DNA of 64,000 nucleotides from Streptomyces sp. CB02056 (GCF_001905545.1 NZ_LIPD01000011.1:1495-65494), one strand, 5' to 3'. Counted from the stretch's first letter, positions 27,410-36,972 are shown. Notes: generated from the letters alone by a model not told the origin. Made by a program: numbers and translations.

Positions 27410-28780
27410 ATGCGTAGCAGTGGCAACGGCAGGAACAGCAGCGGCGGCGGTAGCGGTCGCGGCGGACAGGGCGGGGGCCGGGGCGGCGGCTCCTCCTACG
27501 GCAGCGGCAGCGGCGGCGGCGGTAGCCGCGGCGGCTCGGGCTCGCGCGGGGGTTCGTACGGCGGCAGCGGTGGCGGCTCCTCGTACGGGGGCGGCCGTGG
27601 CGGTTCGGGCTCGGGTTCGAGCGCGGGTTCGCGCGGCGGCTCGTACGGCGGCGGCAGCGGTGGCGGCTCCTCGTACGGGGGCGGCCGTGGCGGTTCGGGC
27701 TCGGGTTCGAGCGCGGGTTCGCGCGGCGGCTCGTTCGGCCGTGACGACCGGCGCGACGACCGCCGTCGGGACGACCGTCGGGACGACCGCCGCTACCCGG
27801 ACCGCCCGCTGCGGCCCGAGGAGCGCCGGTACGACCGCCCCGAGTACGGCGGCGGCCCCAACGCCACCCCGGCCCGCGGCGGCTACGCCGGCCGGCGCCC
27901 CAGCCCGGCCCCGCGCCCGCGCCGTGAGGGCCAGGGCGCCCCGGGCGACCCGCGCCGTCAGCCGCAGCGCTCCCGCGAGCTCCAGGCCAAGATCGAGGAC
28001 GCCGTCCTCGCCCGGCACGACAAGCCGGCCGTCAAGCTGCCCAAGACCTTCGGCGAGCCCGAGGGCGAGCGCCTCCAGAAGGTGCTGGCCCGGGCCGGCA
28101 TCGGCAGCCGCCGCGCCTGCGAGGAGCTGATCGAGCAGGGCCGGGTCGAGGTCAACGGCAAGCGCGTCACCGAGCAGGGCAAGCGGGTCGACCCGCAGAA
28201 CGACGAGATCAAGGTGGACGGCCTGACCGTCGCCACCCAGTCGTACCTGTTCTTCGCGCTGAACAAGCCGGCCGGCGTGGTCTCCACCATGGAGGACCCG
28301 GACGGCCGCCAGTGCCTGGGCGACTACGTGACCAACCGGGAGACCCGGCTGTTCCACGTCGGCCGCCTGGACACCGAGACCGAGGGCATCATCCTGCTCA
28401 CCAACCACGGTGAGCTGGCCCACCGCCTCACCCACCCGCGCTACGGCGTGACCAAGACCTACCTGGCCGCGATCCAGGGCCCGATCCCGCGCGACCTGGG
28501 CAAGCGGCTGGCCCAGGGCGTGGAGCTGGAGGACGGCTACGCGCGCGCCGACAGCTTCAAGGTCATCTCCAACATCGGCAAGAACTACATGGTCGAGGTG
28601 ACCCTGCACGAGGGCCGCAAGCACATCGTCCGCCGGATGCTGGCCGAGGCCGGCTTCCCGGTCGAGAAGCTGGTGCGCACCCACTTCGGCCCGATCGCCC
28701 TGGGCGACCAGAAGTCGGGCTGGCTGCGCCGCCTGACCAACCCGGAGGTCGGCCAGCTGATGCGCGAGGTCGGCCTGTAG
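27410..28780 (+). CDS. rluB: RluB/RsuA-family 23S rRNA pseudouridine synthase with Gly/Ser/Arg-rich extension
   Basis: The C-terminal 250 residues are a normal RsuA/RluB enzyme: S4 domain GERLQKVLARAGIGSRRACEELI, LNKPAGVVST, catalytic-aspartate motif VGRLDTETEGIILLTN, and HEGRKHIVRRM. It isomerises a uridine in 23S rRNA. The first 200 residues are unusual: a GGSSYGGGRGGSGSGSS low-complexity repeat, then an Arg/Asp-rich DDRRDDRR run, which may add RNA affinity or phase behaviour. ATG 27410. It is downstream of scpB (62 bp) and probably in the same transcript. Confidence 0.93.
   Translation: MRSSGNGRNSSGGGSGRGGQGGGRGGGSSYGSGSGGGGSRGGSGSRGGSYGGSGGGSSYGGGRGGSGSGSSAGSRGGSYGGGSGGGSSYGGGRGGSGSGSSAGSRGGSFGRDDRRDDRRRDDRRDDRRYPDRPLRPEERRYDRPEYGGGPNATPARGGYAGRRPSPAPRPRREGQGAPGDPRRQPQRSRELQAKIEDAVLARHDKPAVKLPKTFGEPEGERLQKVLARAGIGSRRACEELIEQGRVEVNGKRVTEQGKRVDPQNDEIKVDGLTVATQSYLFFALNKPAGVVSTMEDPDGRQCLGDYVTNRETRLFHVGRLDTETEGIILLTNHGELAHRLTHPRYGVTKTYLAAIQGPIPRDLGKRLAQGVELEDGYARADSFKVISNIGKNYMVEVTLHEGRKHIVRRMLAEAGFPVEKLVRTHFGPIALGDQKSGWLRRLTNPEVGQLMREVGL
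27559..27734. repeat. Perfect 86-bp duplication (90-bp period) inside rluB
   Basis: Bases 27559-27644 are repeated without change at 27649-27734. The duplication is in frame and doubles a 30-residue Gly/Ser/Tyr/Arg unit. Perfect identity suggests a recent slippage or unequal exchange. Confidence 0.9.
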
Positions 28781-28795
28781 GCCCCGTCCGCTCCA

Positions 28796-28836
28796 CCGGA
28801 GCCCCCGGTCGCACGTGCTGCGGCCGGGGGCTCCGG
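28796..28836 (+). terminator. Hairpin terminator after rluB; rest of the gap empty
   Basis: An 18-bp stem (28796-28813 with 28819-28836, one G-U pair) with a 5-nt loop. The remainder of the gap to 29115 shows no gene or clear signal apart from the ribosome binding site GGGGGAGAGG at 29101. Confidence 0.85.
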
Positions 28837-29115
28837 CGTTCCCGCGGCGGGGTCGGGTCGGCGTGCGGGCGTCCGTGCGCGGACGCCCGGTGCGGATGTG
28901 CTGTGGGGATGTCCGGGGGCGGATGTCCACGTTTCGGACGGGTCGTGTGAGCCGGGACGCAACCGCTGGTCACGGCCTTGTCAGCGCCATGATCCGTGGC
29001 CGAGGATGGCCACCGGAGCGCCGCCCCGCCCGGTGGCGGGACTGCGCCAGCACGGGGTGCGCGGGTCGGGGCGGGAGCGGCCGACGGAAACGGGCGAGCA
29101 GGGGGAGAGGGCGTC

Positions 29116-30123
29116 GTGTCCGATGCAGCACTGGGGCGGGCCGGCGGACAGGCCCTCGGCGCGCTGGGACTGGCGGAGCCGGACGGGCAGGTCTACGCGG
29201 CCCTGGTGGCCAGCCCGCAGTCCACGGCGGAGGAGCTGGCGGAGAGCTGCGGGCTGACGTTCCAGCAGAGCGTGCGGGCCCTGGACCGGTTGGCGCAGCA
29301 GGGCATGGCCACCCGGGCGCCGGTGGACCGGCACCGCTACCTGCCCGTCCCCCCGGACGTCGCGATCGGCACCCTGATCGGCCACCGGGAGTCGGAGCTG
29401 CGCTACGCCCGGGCCGAGATGCACCGGCTGATGGACGCCTTCCGGGAGGCCTCGCGGTACACCGACCCGGCGCACTCGGTGGAGGTGCTGACCGGCGGCG
29501 AGGCGATCGCCCAGCGGCTGGAGCACATCACCGAGACCAGCCAGTACCAGGTGCGCGGCTTCGACCGCCCGCCGTACATCCAGGACCCGGTGGCGCCGTT
29601 GACCCTGCAGCGGCGGCGGCTGCGCGAGGGCGTGAAGTTCCGGACGGTCTACGACCGGGAGGCGGTGGCCTGGCCGGGGCGGCTGGAGAAGAACATCCTG
29701 GTCGGCGTCGAGGACGGTGAGGAGGCGCGGGTCCGGCCGACGCTGCCGATGAAGATGATCATTTCGGACGACCGGATGGCGATCATCCCGATCAGCGTCG
29801 GCGACAGCGTGCTGGACGCCGCGTACGTGATCCACCCCTCGGCACTGCTCCAGGCGCTGGACACGCTGTTCGAGGCGGAGTGGGAGCGGGCCGTCCGCCT
29901 CCAGGCGGCGGTCGGCACCGAGGACGCCGGGTCGGAGCCGGAGACCGACCACCGCAAGCTGCTGGGCCTGCTGGCGGCCGGGCTCACCGACGAGTCGATC
30001 GCCCGGTCGCTCGGCTGGAGCGCCCGGACCACCCAGCGCCGCCTCCAGAGCCTGATGCGCTCGCTGGGCGCCACCACCCGCTTCCAGGCCGGGATGGCGG
30101 CCCGGGAGCGGGGGTGGCTGTAG
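29116..30123 (+). CDS. TrmB/LuxR-like transcriptional regulator
   Basis: About 335 residues. The N-terminal 70 form a TrmB-type winged helix (LGLAEPDGQVYAALVASPQSTAEELAESCGL, RALDRLAQQGMA). A central PLD-like sensor region follows (RGFDRPPYIQDPVAPLTLQRRRLREGVKFRTVYD). The C-terminus is a LuxR-type helix-turn-helix (LLGLLAAGLTDESIARSLGWSARTTQRRLQSLMRSLGATTRFQ). Such double-HTH regulators are numerous in Streptomyces; ligand and regulon unknown. GTG 29116 has an excellent ribosome binding site. It is convergent with the DUF952 gene. Confidence 0.85.
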   Translation: MSDAALGRAGGQALGALGLAEPDGQVYAALVASPQSTAEELAESCGLTFQQSVRALDRLAQQGMATRAPVDRHRYLPVPPDVAIGTLIGHRESELRYARAEMHRLMDAFREASRYTDPAHSVEVLTGGEAIAQRLEHITETSQYQVRGFDRPPYIQDPVAPLTLQRRRLREGVKFRTVYDREAVAWPGRLEKNILVGVEDGEEARVRPTLPMKMIISDDRMAIIPISVGDSVLDAAYVIHPSALLQALDTLFEAEWERAVRLQAAVGTEDAGSEPETDHRKLLGLLAAGLTDESIARSLGWSARTTQRRLQSLMRSLGATTRFQAGMAARERGWL

Positions 30124-30141
30124 CGGGGACGGGAGGCCCCG

Positions 30142-30504
30142 TCAGCTCCAGGGGCTGAGCGAGGCCCAGCGGCCGTCCGGGCCGCGCTCGACCTTCTCCA
30201 GGCCGACCACGGCGGTGCGGTTCAGCCGCCCGTAGATGTGCGGGAACAGCACGCCCGGAGTGGCACCCGGCGGCGGGGCGCCGTGCGGGGCCTCCCACTT
30301 CACCATCGGCTCCACCAGCGACTCCTCGATCAGCAGCGCCATCAGCGGGTCGGGGGTGTCGGAGAAGAAGGCGTTGGCCACCGCGAGCGCCGTCCGCTCG
30401 TCCGCCGAGCAGTGAATGAACCCGTCGGTGAGCAGCGACGCGGTGGCGTACGGGCGGCCGGGGTCGGACAGCCAGTCGTCCAGGGGGGCGAGGTGGAGGA
30501 TCAT
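30142..30504 (-). CDS. DUF952 family protein
   Basis: This 120-residue protein has the family pattern: MILHLAPLDDW, GFIHCSADERTALAVANAFF, LLIEESLV and FPHIYGRLNRTAVV. The conserved His and Cys/His-type residues suggest a small enzyme (some DUF952 proteins are called glutathione S-transferase-like in databases), but no activity is established. ATG 30504 is preceded by AAGGA. Confidence 0.85.
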   Translation of the reverse strand: MILHLAPLDDWLSDPGRPYATASLLTDGFIHCSADERTALAVANAFFSDTPDPLMALLIEESLVEPMVKWEAPHGAPPPGATPGVLFPHIYGRLNRTAVVGLEKVERGPDGRWASLSPWS

Positions 30505-30559
30505 GGTTCCTTTTCTACCCGTTGTCTCCGGATTGGTCCTGGGGTGCCGCCCGCGGCGG

Positions 30560-32125
30560 TCAGAGCCCGGCCACCTTGGCGGAGGCGGACACCTCGTACA
30601 CCAGGGTGAGGGTGCGCCGGGCGCCGGGGGCGAGCGGGACGTCCCAGCGGACGATCCCCTCGGCGTCGAAGGAGTCCGGCGCCGGGGAGCACTCCTCCTT
30701 GCGCAACCGCACCTCGACCGCCGACACCTCGGAGACCGGCACCCGCTCGCGCACCGTGACGATCCGCTCGTCGCGCTCCTCCGGGCCGGAGAAGCGGGAC
30801 AGGTGCAGCCGGACCGTCCGGGTGGTGGTCTGGCGGCCGGTGAGGCCGGCGGTGGCCTGGCGCTCCTCGCTCTCCCGCACCACCCGGTAGCCGTCCGAAC
30901 TGCCGAAGGACAGCTCGGCCTCGGCACCGGCGGCGGTGAAGCGCAGCTCGCCGCGGCCGGTGAAGCCGCTGCCGCGGACCAGCTCGACCGGGCCGGACAG
31001 CAGCGGGTGCCCGGCCGCGTTGCGGAACCGGACCACCTGGGTGACCAGCGGGGACAGCTCCGGGGCGCAGGCGTACTCGCTGCCCGCCGGGCCGGTGAAG
31101 GCGCCCAGCGGCACCCGGTGCGCGCGGCCGTCGGAGGGCACGGTCGCGGGGGCGGGGGCGGGCAGCACCCGGACCTCGCCGCCGTCGTCCACGCCCGGCA
31201 CCCGGGAGGCCGGGCCCAGGACGGCGACCGCCTCCTCGCGCAGCTCGACCTCGACCGTGCGGCGCTCCTCGTCGGTGCGCTCGCGCAGCACCAGGACGTC
31301 CTCGGCCACCGCGGGCGGGGCGGTGGCGAGGGCGGAGCGGGCGGTGGAGAAGGTGAGCCGGGCGTTCGTCCAGTCCTCGCCGGTGCGCTGCCAGACCACC
31401 GCCTCCGACTCCAGGCGCAGCTCGCCGCCGTCCAGGGTCGCCCGGTAGGAGGGCCGCCACAGCGCGCAGGGCACCAGGTGGGAGACGGTCAGCTCGGCGG
31501 GGCCGGGCCGCGCCGCCTCGACGGTGAGCTCCAGGTGGGCGGTCAGCTCGGCCGGGTCCTCCTCGGCCTCGTCCAGGGCGGTCAGGGCCTGCGAGCGCTC
31601 CTCCTCCAGGCGGCGCAGCCGAGAGTGGGTGGCGCGCAGCTCCTCGCCGTAGCGCTCGCGCTCGGCGTCCACCCGGTCGAGCTCCCGGGCCCAGCGGTTG
31701 GGTTCGAGCTCGCCGAGGCCGGCCGCCTCGCCGATCTCGCGCAGCAGGTCCGCGGAGAGCTGGGCGAGCAGGGCCAGCCGGGCCTCCAGCCGGGCCCGGG
31801 CCTGGTCGGCCAGCCGGCTCTCGGCGTCCAGCCGGTGCAGCCGGTGGCGCAGGTCGGAGTCCTCCGGGCCGGGCGGCAGCGGGGCGCGCGGGGCCCAGCC
31901 GCGCACCAGCCGGGACTCCAGCACCCGGACGCCGTCGGTGCCGGACTCGACGCGCAGGGTGCGGTCGACGGCGAGGGCGGTGAGCGGGCCGAGGCGCAGC
32001 CGCTGCACGCCCGCGGCGAGCGCGACCGTCGTGCCGCGCTCGACCTGGCCGCGGTCCTCCAGGCAGGTCACGGCGGTGACGGGGAGGGGAAGGGTGACGG
32101 GGAGGGGACGGGTCTCGACGGTCAT
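30560..32125 (-). CDS. MuiA-like DUF4139 domain protein (second of tandem pair)
   Basis: The 521-residue protein has an N-terminal beta region (TAVTCLEDRGQVERGTTVAL), a coiled coil (about 90-190) and a C-terminal DUF4139 beta domain (CALWRPSYRATLDGG, WQRTGEDWTNARLTFSTA, RERVPVSEVSAVEV). The name derives from mucoidy inhibitor A homologues; molecular role unknown. There is no signal peptide, so cytoplasmic. The start lies three bases after the stop of its paralogue, so the two form an operon. Confidence 0.85.
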   Translation of the reverse strand: MTVETRPLPVTLPLPVTAVTCLEDRGQVERGTTVALAAGVQRLRLGPLTALAVDRTLRVESGTDGVRVLESRLVRGWAPRAPLPPGPEDSDLRHRLHRLDAESRLADQARARLEARLALLAQLSADLLREIGEAAGLGELEPNRWARELDRVDAERERYGEELRATHSRLRRLEEERSQALTALDEAEEDPAELTAHLELTVEAARPGPAELTVSHLVPCALWRPSYRATLDGGELRLESEAVVWQRTGEDWTNARLTFSTARSALATAPPAVAEDVLVLRERTDEERRTVEVELREEAVAVLGPASRVPGVDDGGEVRVLPAPAPATVPSDGRAHRVPLGAFTGPAGSEYACAPELSPLVTQVVRFRNAAGHPLLSGPVELVRGSGFTGRGELRFTAAGAEAELSFGSSDGYRVVRESEERQATAGLTGRQTTTRTVRLHLSRFSGPEERDERIVTVRERVPVSEVSAVEVRLRKEECSPAPDSFDAEGIVRWDVPLAPGARRTLTLVYEVSASAKVAGL

Positions 32126-32128
32126 CGC

Positions 32129-34372
32129 TCAGTTCCTCCGGTTTCCGCCGACGATGGCCTTTCCGGCCGGGATCTTGATCAGGTAGCCGCCGTCCAGTTC
32201 GGTGCGTCCGCCCGGCGGCAGGTCGACCCGCCAGAGCCGGGTGCTGGGCGGGCAGTCCGGCGTGGAGACGGTCGGGGCGTGCCAGTCGGCCCGCTCCTCG
32301 ATCCGGATCTCGGCGTCGGAGCCGACCGGCACCCGCTCGCGGACCTCCACCGTGACGGCGCGTCCGAGCCGGTTGGCCAGCTGGACGTGCACCCGGTGGT
32401 CGAGGACGGTGCTGTTGCCCTTCAGCATGCCGGTGGTGGACTCGTGCAGCTCGGTGCGGCGCGCCACCTCGATGCTCTCGGCGACACCGATGCCCAGCCG
32501 ACGGGTGCCGCCGGGGGCCAGCGTGGGCAGGGCGGCGGTGAGCAGGAACTCGTCGTCCACGGTGACCTCGGCCGGGCCGGCCAGGACGGCCTGGTCGGTG
32601 CGGTTGGCGAGCACCAGGGTCGCGTACACCTTCTCCTCGACGGCGGGGACGGTGACGTACTCGGGGCGGACGGCGAGCGGGATCTCACCGACGGTGACGG
32701 TGTGCCAGGTGCCGTCGGACGGGATGTCGGCGGGGGCGGCGGCGTCGAAGCGGTGGTCGAAGGAGCCGGCCGACTCGCGGGGCGGGACGGCGTGCCGGGG
32801 GAGGGCGAGGGTGCGGAGCTGCGCGGTGCCGCTGCCGCCGGGTGCTGTCCAGGCGGGCTCCTCGTACTCGAACCGCTCGAACTGTGCGGGCCGTGTGATG
32901 TGGCCGGTCCGTTCGGGGCGGGGGTGCAGGGTGCCGCGCCGGGCGGCGGGCTCCTCGGGGCCGGCCAGGACGAGGTCGGGGTAGTCGAGCAGGGTGGCGT
33001 CCGGGGCGAGGCCGGGTGGCGGCGGGGCGGCGTGGCCGACGCGGCGGCGGACCTCCCCGGGCGGGAAGCCGCCCGGGCCCTGCGGCGGCGGCGCGGCGGC
33101 GGCGACCGGGTAAGGGGTGGGCGGCGGGGCGCCGTAGCCGGCGAAGCCGCCGGGGGCGATCGGGGCGCCCGGCTCGATCGGGGCACCGGGTGGCGCGGGC
33201 ATCGGCTGGTCGGCGTTCAGCAGGCCGCCTCCGCCGTACGGGACGGTGGGGGCGAACTGCTCCTCGGCCGCGAAGGCCTCGGCCCGGGAGCCGCCCGGAC
33301 GGACGCCGCCGAGGCGGGCGGAGCGGGGCGCCACGGCGGCCGACACCGCGATCGGGGTCTCGCGTCGCGGGGCGGGTCGGTCGGCGCCGGCCGCGTCGTA
33401 GCCGGTGAAGAGGTCGGCCAGGCCGGCCGGGGGCTCGCGCCAGCCGGAGGGCGGCGGGGCGGGTTGGCTGCGGCCGATCCGCAGCGAGGCGAGCCGGGGC
33501 AGGTCGGTGCGGCGGTCGAGGTCGGCGGTGGACAGGGCGAGGCGCACGCCCGTCCAGTCCTCGCCGGTGCGCTGGGCGACGGCGGCGCGCAGGACCAGGT
33601 GGGCCGTGTCGGCGCCGGTCCGGTAGGACAGCCGGTAGGCCGGGACCCAGCGGGCGGCGGGGACGCCGTACTCCAGTTCCAGCTCCATGGCCTGGTCCTG
33701 CTCGTGGCCCTGGTCCTGGTCGGGGTGAGTGCTCGCGGTGGTGAGGGTGAGCAGGACGGTGGTGCTGGTGCCGACCGGTTCGGTCCGGTCGGCGGTGGAC
33801 GCCCGCTCCAGCCGGTCGGCGGCCAGGTCGCGCTCGTGGTCGGCGAGTTCCAGCTGCCGGGTGAGCTCCTCGGCGCGCTCCTGGAGCCGGGCCAGCCGCT
33901 CCTCGACGAAGTCGGCGAGCTCCAGCCAGGCGTCGGCGGGCGTGCGGCGCAGCGGTTCGTCGCGTCGGCGCTGCGGGGGGACGGCGCGCAGCGCGGCGCT
34001 CTCCGCGACCGAGGCCTGGACCAGCCGCAGGCGCTCGCCGAGCGCGCTGCGGCGCTCGTTGGCCTCGTCCAAGTCCCGCTTCAGTTCCGGGAGTTCGTCC
34101 GGTTCACGGAGTTCGGCGAGCAGCTCCAACCGGGCCTCGGTGACGGCGGCGCCGGCCGGTCCGGCGAGCACCCGGGCGCGCAGCGATCGGCCGTCCAGGG
34201 CGGCGGGCAGGCCGGTCAGCCGCAGCCGTCCGCCGGGCGGGACCGGGACGGTCGCCCGCCGGCGGCACACCGCGCCCTCGGCGTACACGACGACGGAGTC
34301 CAGGACCGACGGGTGGGCCGGTACGGCCGGCGGTTTCGACTGCCCGCTCCGGCCGCTGTGCTGATCGTCCAT
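32129..34372 (-). CDS. MuiA-like DUF4139 domain protein (first of tandem pair)
   Basis: The 747-residue paralogue of the next gene has the same order: N-terminal VVVYAEGAVCRRRATVPV, coiled coil (about 95-190), ARWVPAYRLSYRTGAD, AQRTGEDWTGVRLALSTADL and a C-terminal RERVPVGSDAEIRIEE region. It differs by a 250-residue Pro/Gly/Ala-rich insert between the DUF4139 halves. The common WTxxRLxxSTA motif shows the two arose by duplication. ATG 34372 with GAAGGGG upstream. Divergent from tyrA. Confidence 0.85.
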   Translation of the reverse strand: MDDQHSGRSGQSKPPAVPAHPSVLDSVVVYAEGAVCRRRATVPVPPGGRLRLTGLPAALDGRSLRARVLAGPAGAAVTEARLELLAELREPDELPELKRDLDEANERRSALGERLRLVQASVAESAALRAVPPQRRRDEPLRRTPADAWLELADFVEERLARLQERAEELTRQLELADHERDLAADRLERASTADRTEPVGTSTTVLLTLTTASTHPDQDQGHEQDQAMELELEYGVPAARWVPAYRLSYRTGADTAHLVLRAAVAQRTGEDWTGVRLALSTADLDRRTDLPRLASLRIGRSQPAPPPSGWREPPAGLADLFTGYDAAGADRPAPRRETPIAVSAAVAPRSARLGGVRPGGSRAEAFAAEEQFAPTVPYGGGGLLNADQPMPAPPGAPIEPGAPIAPGGFAGYGAPPPTPYPVAAAAPPPQGPGGFPPGEVRRRVGHAAPPPPGLAPDATLLDYPDLVLAGPEEPAARRGTLHPRPERTGHITRPAQFERFEYEEPAWTAPGGSGTAQLRTLALPRHAVPPRESAGSFDHRFDAAAPADIPSDGTWHTVTVGEIPLAVRPEYVTVPAVEEKVYATLVLANRTDQAVLAGPAEVTVDDEFLLTAALPTLAPGGTRRLGIGVAESIEVARRTELHESTTGMLKGNSTVLDHRVHVQLANRLGRAVTVEVRERVPVGSDAEIRIEERADWHAPTVSTPDCPPSTRLWRVDLPPGGRTELDGGYLIKIPAGKAIVGGNRRN

Positions 34373-34708
34373 GCGCAACCCCTTCGTTCGCGTGTCGCCC
34401 GCCGCGTGGCGCTCGTCGTGCCGTCCTGCTGTTCCCGCGGTGCTCGCCCGTGCCTTCCCCTTTCCCGGGCGGCCAGTCTGCCCGGCTTCGGGGCGGACGT
34501 CGCAGGATTTCCGGGTGCGGCGCGTGCACTGTGTGGGACGGGGGCGGGCGCGTGGCGGTTGCCGGTGCCGGAAGCTGCCGGGGCCGCCCCCGTGGTTGCC
34601 GGGTGGCGGGTGGGGACTTGGGCGGGGCGGATGAGGGAGGATGGGGCGCGGGTGCTCCCGGACGGTTCCGGCACCTGTCGAGAATCGTGATGAGGAGAGC
34701 GACCCGCC
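34373..34708. promoter_or_regulatory. Divergent gap between the MuiA-like operon and tyrA
   Basis: There is no gene in 336 bp. It should contain promoters for both directions; no consensus hexamers can be named. The tyrA ribosome binding site GAGGAG lies at about 34692. Confidence 0.4.
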
Positions 34709-35794
34709 ATGCGCACTGCCGTCGTCGTCGGCACCGGACTGATCGGCACCTCCGCCGCGCTCGCCCTGACCGCTCGCGGGCTGACCGTCCACCTGGAGGA
34801 CGCCGACCCGGACGCGGCCCGCACCGCCGAGTCGCTCGGCGCGGGCATCACCGACCCGGTGGACGGCCCGGTGGACCTGGCGATCATCGCCGTGCCGCCC
34901 GCGCTGGTCGGCAAGGTGCTCGCCGACTGCCAGCGCCGCAACCTGGCCCACTGGTACACCGACGTCGCCAGCGTGAAGGCCGGCCCGGGCAGCGAGGTCG
35001 CCGAGCTCGGCTGCGACACCGTCCACTACATCGGTAGTCACCCGATGGCCGGCCGCGAGCGCTCCGGCCCGCTGGCCGCCCGCGCCGACATCTTCGAGGG
35101 CCGCCCCTGGGTGCTCACCCCGACCGCGGACACCGACACCGAGACGCTCAACGCCGCGCTGGAGCTGGTCGCGCTCTGCGGCGCGGTGCCGATCGTGATG
35201 GACGCCGCCGAGCACGACCGGGCGGTCGCCCTGGTCTCGCACGCCCCGCAGCTGGTCTCCTCGCTGGTCGCGGCCCGCCTGGAGAACGCCGACGAGACCG
35301 CCATAAGGCTCTCCGGCCAGGGCGTGCGCGACGTCACCAGGATCGCCGCCTCCAACCCCGGTATGTGGGTCGACATCCTCTCCGCCAACGCCGGCGCGGT
35401 CGCCGACGTGCTGGAGGGGGTCGCCCGCGACCTCGGCGAGACCGTCACCGCGCTGCGCGCCATGCAGGCCGACGAGGAGGGCGAGCGCCGGGTGGGCGCG
35501 GCCGGGATCGAGGCGGTCATGCGGCGCGGCAACACCGGCCAGGCCCGCATCCCCGGCAAGCACGGCGCGCCGCCCACCCGCTACGAGACCCTGGCGGTCG
35601 TCCTGGGCGACCAGCCGGGCGAGCTGGGCCGGCTGTTCGGGGAGGTCGGCGAGGCCGGGGTCAACATCGAGGACGTCGTCATCGAGCATTCGACCGGGCA
35701 GCAGGTCGGCTTCGTCCAGCTGTCGGTGGCGCCGACGGCGGTGAAGCGGCTGACCAAGGCGCTGCGGGCGAGCGGCTGGAGCGTACGGGACTGA
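34709..35794 (+). CDS. tyrA: Prephenate dehydrogenase with ACT domain
   Basis: The 361-residue protein converts prephenate oxidatively to 4-hydroxyphenylpyruvate for tyrosine synthesis. NAD-binding GTGLIGTSAALAL is at the N-terminus; YTDVASVKAGP, the catalytic histidine region YIGSHPMAGRERSGP and VSHAPQLVSSLVAARL follow. A C-terminal ACT domain (LAVVLGDQPGELGRLFGEVGEAGVNIEDV) suggests allosteric feedback by tyrosine. It lies upstream of cmk and der, as in Mycobacterium and Streptomyces. Confidence 0.94.
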   Translation: MRTAVVVGTGLIGTSAALALTARGLTVHLEDADPDAARTAESLGAGITDPVDGPVDLAIIAVPPALVGKVLADCQRRNLAHWYTDVASVKAGPGSEVAELGCDTVHYIGSHPMAGRERSGPLAARADIFEGRPWVLTPTADTDTETLNAALELVALCGAVPIVMDAAEHDRAVALVSHAPQLVSSLVAARLENADETAIRLSGQGVRDVTRIAASNPGMWVDILSANAGAVADVLEGVARDLGETVTALRAMQADEEGERRVGAAGIEAVMRRGNTGQARIPGKHGAPPTRYETLAVVLGDQPGELGRLFGEVGEAGVNIEDVVIEHSTGQQVGFVQLSVAPTAVKRLTKALRASGWSVRD

Positions 35795-36019
35795 GGTGCG
35801 GGGCGTGCGGGGCTGAGGTGCGGGGCCGGTCCGGGCGGGTCGGAGGGGCCTGGCGGTCGGGCCTGGTTTCGGGCTTGGTCTCGGCCTGGTCCCGGGCCCG
35901 GAGGTCGGCCGACCGGCGGCGGAGCGGGTCACGGCGGCGGTCCATTAACCTTGAGGGAGACATCCCCGGCCGTCCGCCTGCCCAGGCTCCGGCTCCCATG
36001 CTCAGAGAGAGGTTCGCCC

Positions 36020-36733
36020 GTGGACACTGCCGACCGAGCGCACGCCCCGGTCGTCGTCGCCATCGACGGACCTTCCGGCTCCGGCAAGTCGACCGTCTCG
36101 CGGGCGGTCGCCGCCCGGCTGGGTCTGAGTTTCCTGGACACCGGCGCCATGTACCGGGCGATGACCTGGTGGATGCTGGTCAACGAGGTTGACGTCGAGG
36201 ACCCGGAGGCGGTGGCCGTCGCGTGCGGCAAGCCCGTCATCGTGTCGGGGACGGACGCCGACGGCCCCACCATCACGGTGGACGGCCAGGACGTGTCCGG
36301 CCCGATCCGCGGCCCCGAGGTGACCGCCAAGGTCAGCGCCGTGTCCGCGGTGCCGGCCGTACGGTCCCGGCTGGTGGACTTGCAGCGCGGCTGCGCCGAG
36401 GTCGCCGAGCGCGGCATCGTCGCCGAGGGCCGGGACATGGGGACCGTGGTGTTCCCGCAGGCCACCGTCAAGGTCTTCCTGACCGCCTCCGTGGAGGCCC
36501 GGGCCGCGCGCCGGGCGGCCGAGCTGCGCGCCAAGGGCGTGGACGAGGCGACCATCACCGCGATGGCCGCCGACCTCGCGCGCCGCGACGCCGCCGACTC
36601 CTCGCGGGAGACGGCCCCGCTGGCCCAGGCCGCGGACGCGGTGCTGGTGGACACCAGCGAGCTCACCCTGGAGCAGGTGATCGACCGGATCGCCGGGCTG
36701 GTGGAGGAGCGGGCCGGGCTGTCGTCGGTCTGA
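36020..36733 (+). CDS. cmk: Cytidylate kinase
   Basis: The 237-residue enzyme phosphorylates CMP and dCMP. P-loop IDGPSGSGKSTVSRAVA, LGLSFLDTGAMYRAMTW, GPEVTAKVSAVSAVPAVR, EGRDMGTVVFPQATVKVFLTAS and the LID ARRAAELRAKG are all present. GTG 36020 follows GAGAGAGG. The order tyrA-cmk-der is conserved; the gap before der is 239 bp. Confidence 0.95.
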   Translation: MDTADRAHAPVVVAIDGPSGSGKSTVSRAVAARLGLSFLDTGAMYRAMTWWMLVNEVDVEDPEAVAVACGKPVIVSGTDADGPTITVDGQDVSGPIRGPEVTAKVSAVSAVPAVRSRLVDLQRGCAEVAERGIVAEGRDMGTVVFPQATVKVFLTASVEARAARRAAELRAKGVDEATITAMAADLARRDAADSSRETAPLAQAADAVLVDTSELTLEQVIDRIAGLVEERAGLSSV

Positions 36734-36762
36734 CCGACCGATCGGCCGATGGTCCGACCGAC

Positions 36763-36786
36763 TGATCGGCTGATCGGCTGATCGGC
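36763..36786. repeat. Three 8-bp tandem repeats downstream of cmk
   Basis: TGATCGGC occurs three times without spacing, within a 60-bp stretch made of CGATCGG/CGACCG variants just after the cmk stop. Probably simple sequence expansion. Confidence 0.75.
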
Positions 36787-36972
36787 CGACCGGACGTCGG
36801 ACCGGCGCTGATCGACCGGGTACCGGAGCGGCCGTGGAGGCCGGTCCGACCCACTGAACGAACCGCGGGCCGTCGAGGCGCCGCGGCGGAAACCATCGCG
36901 CTGCCCCGAGCGGGGCAGGTACGCACGGCACGCCCCTGGGAAGGGCCGGGCCGGGAAACGGAACAGACGAAC

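Noticed and set aside
30416..34690. Plus-strand frame of 1424 codons
   Set aside because: It is antisense to the two MuiA-like genes, composed of GGQG/VAG low-complexity residues with no domain.
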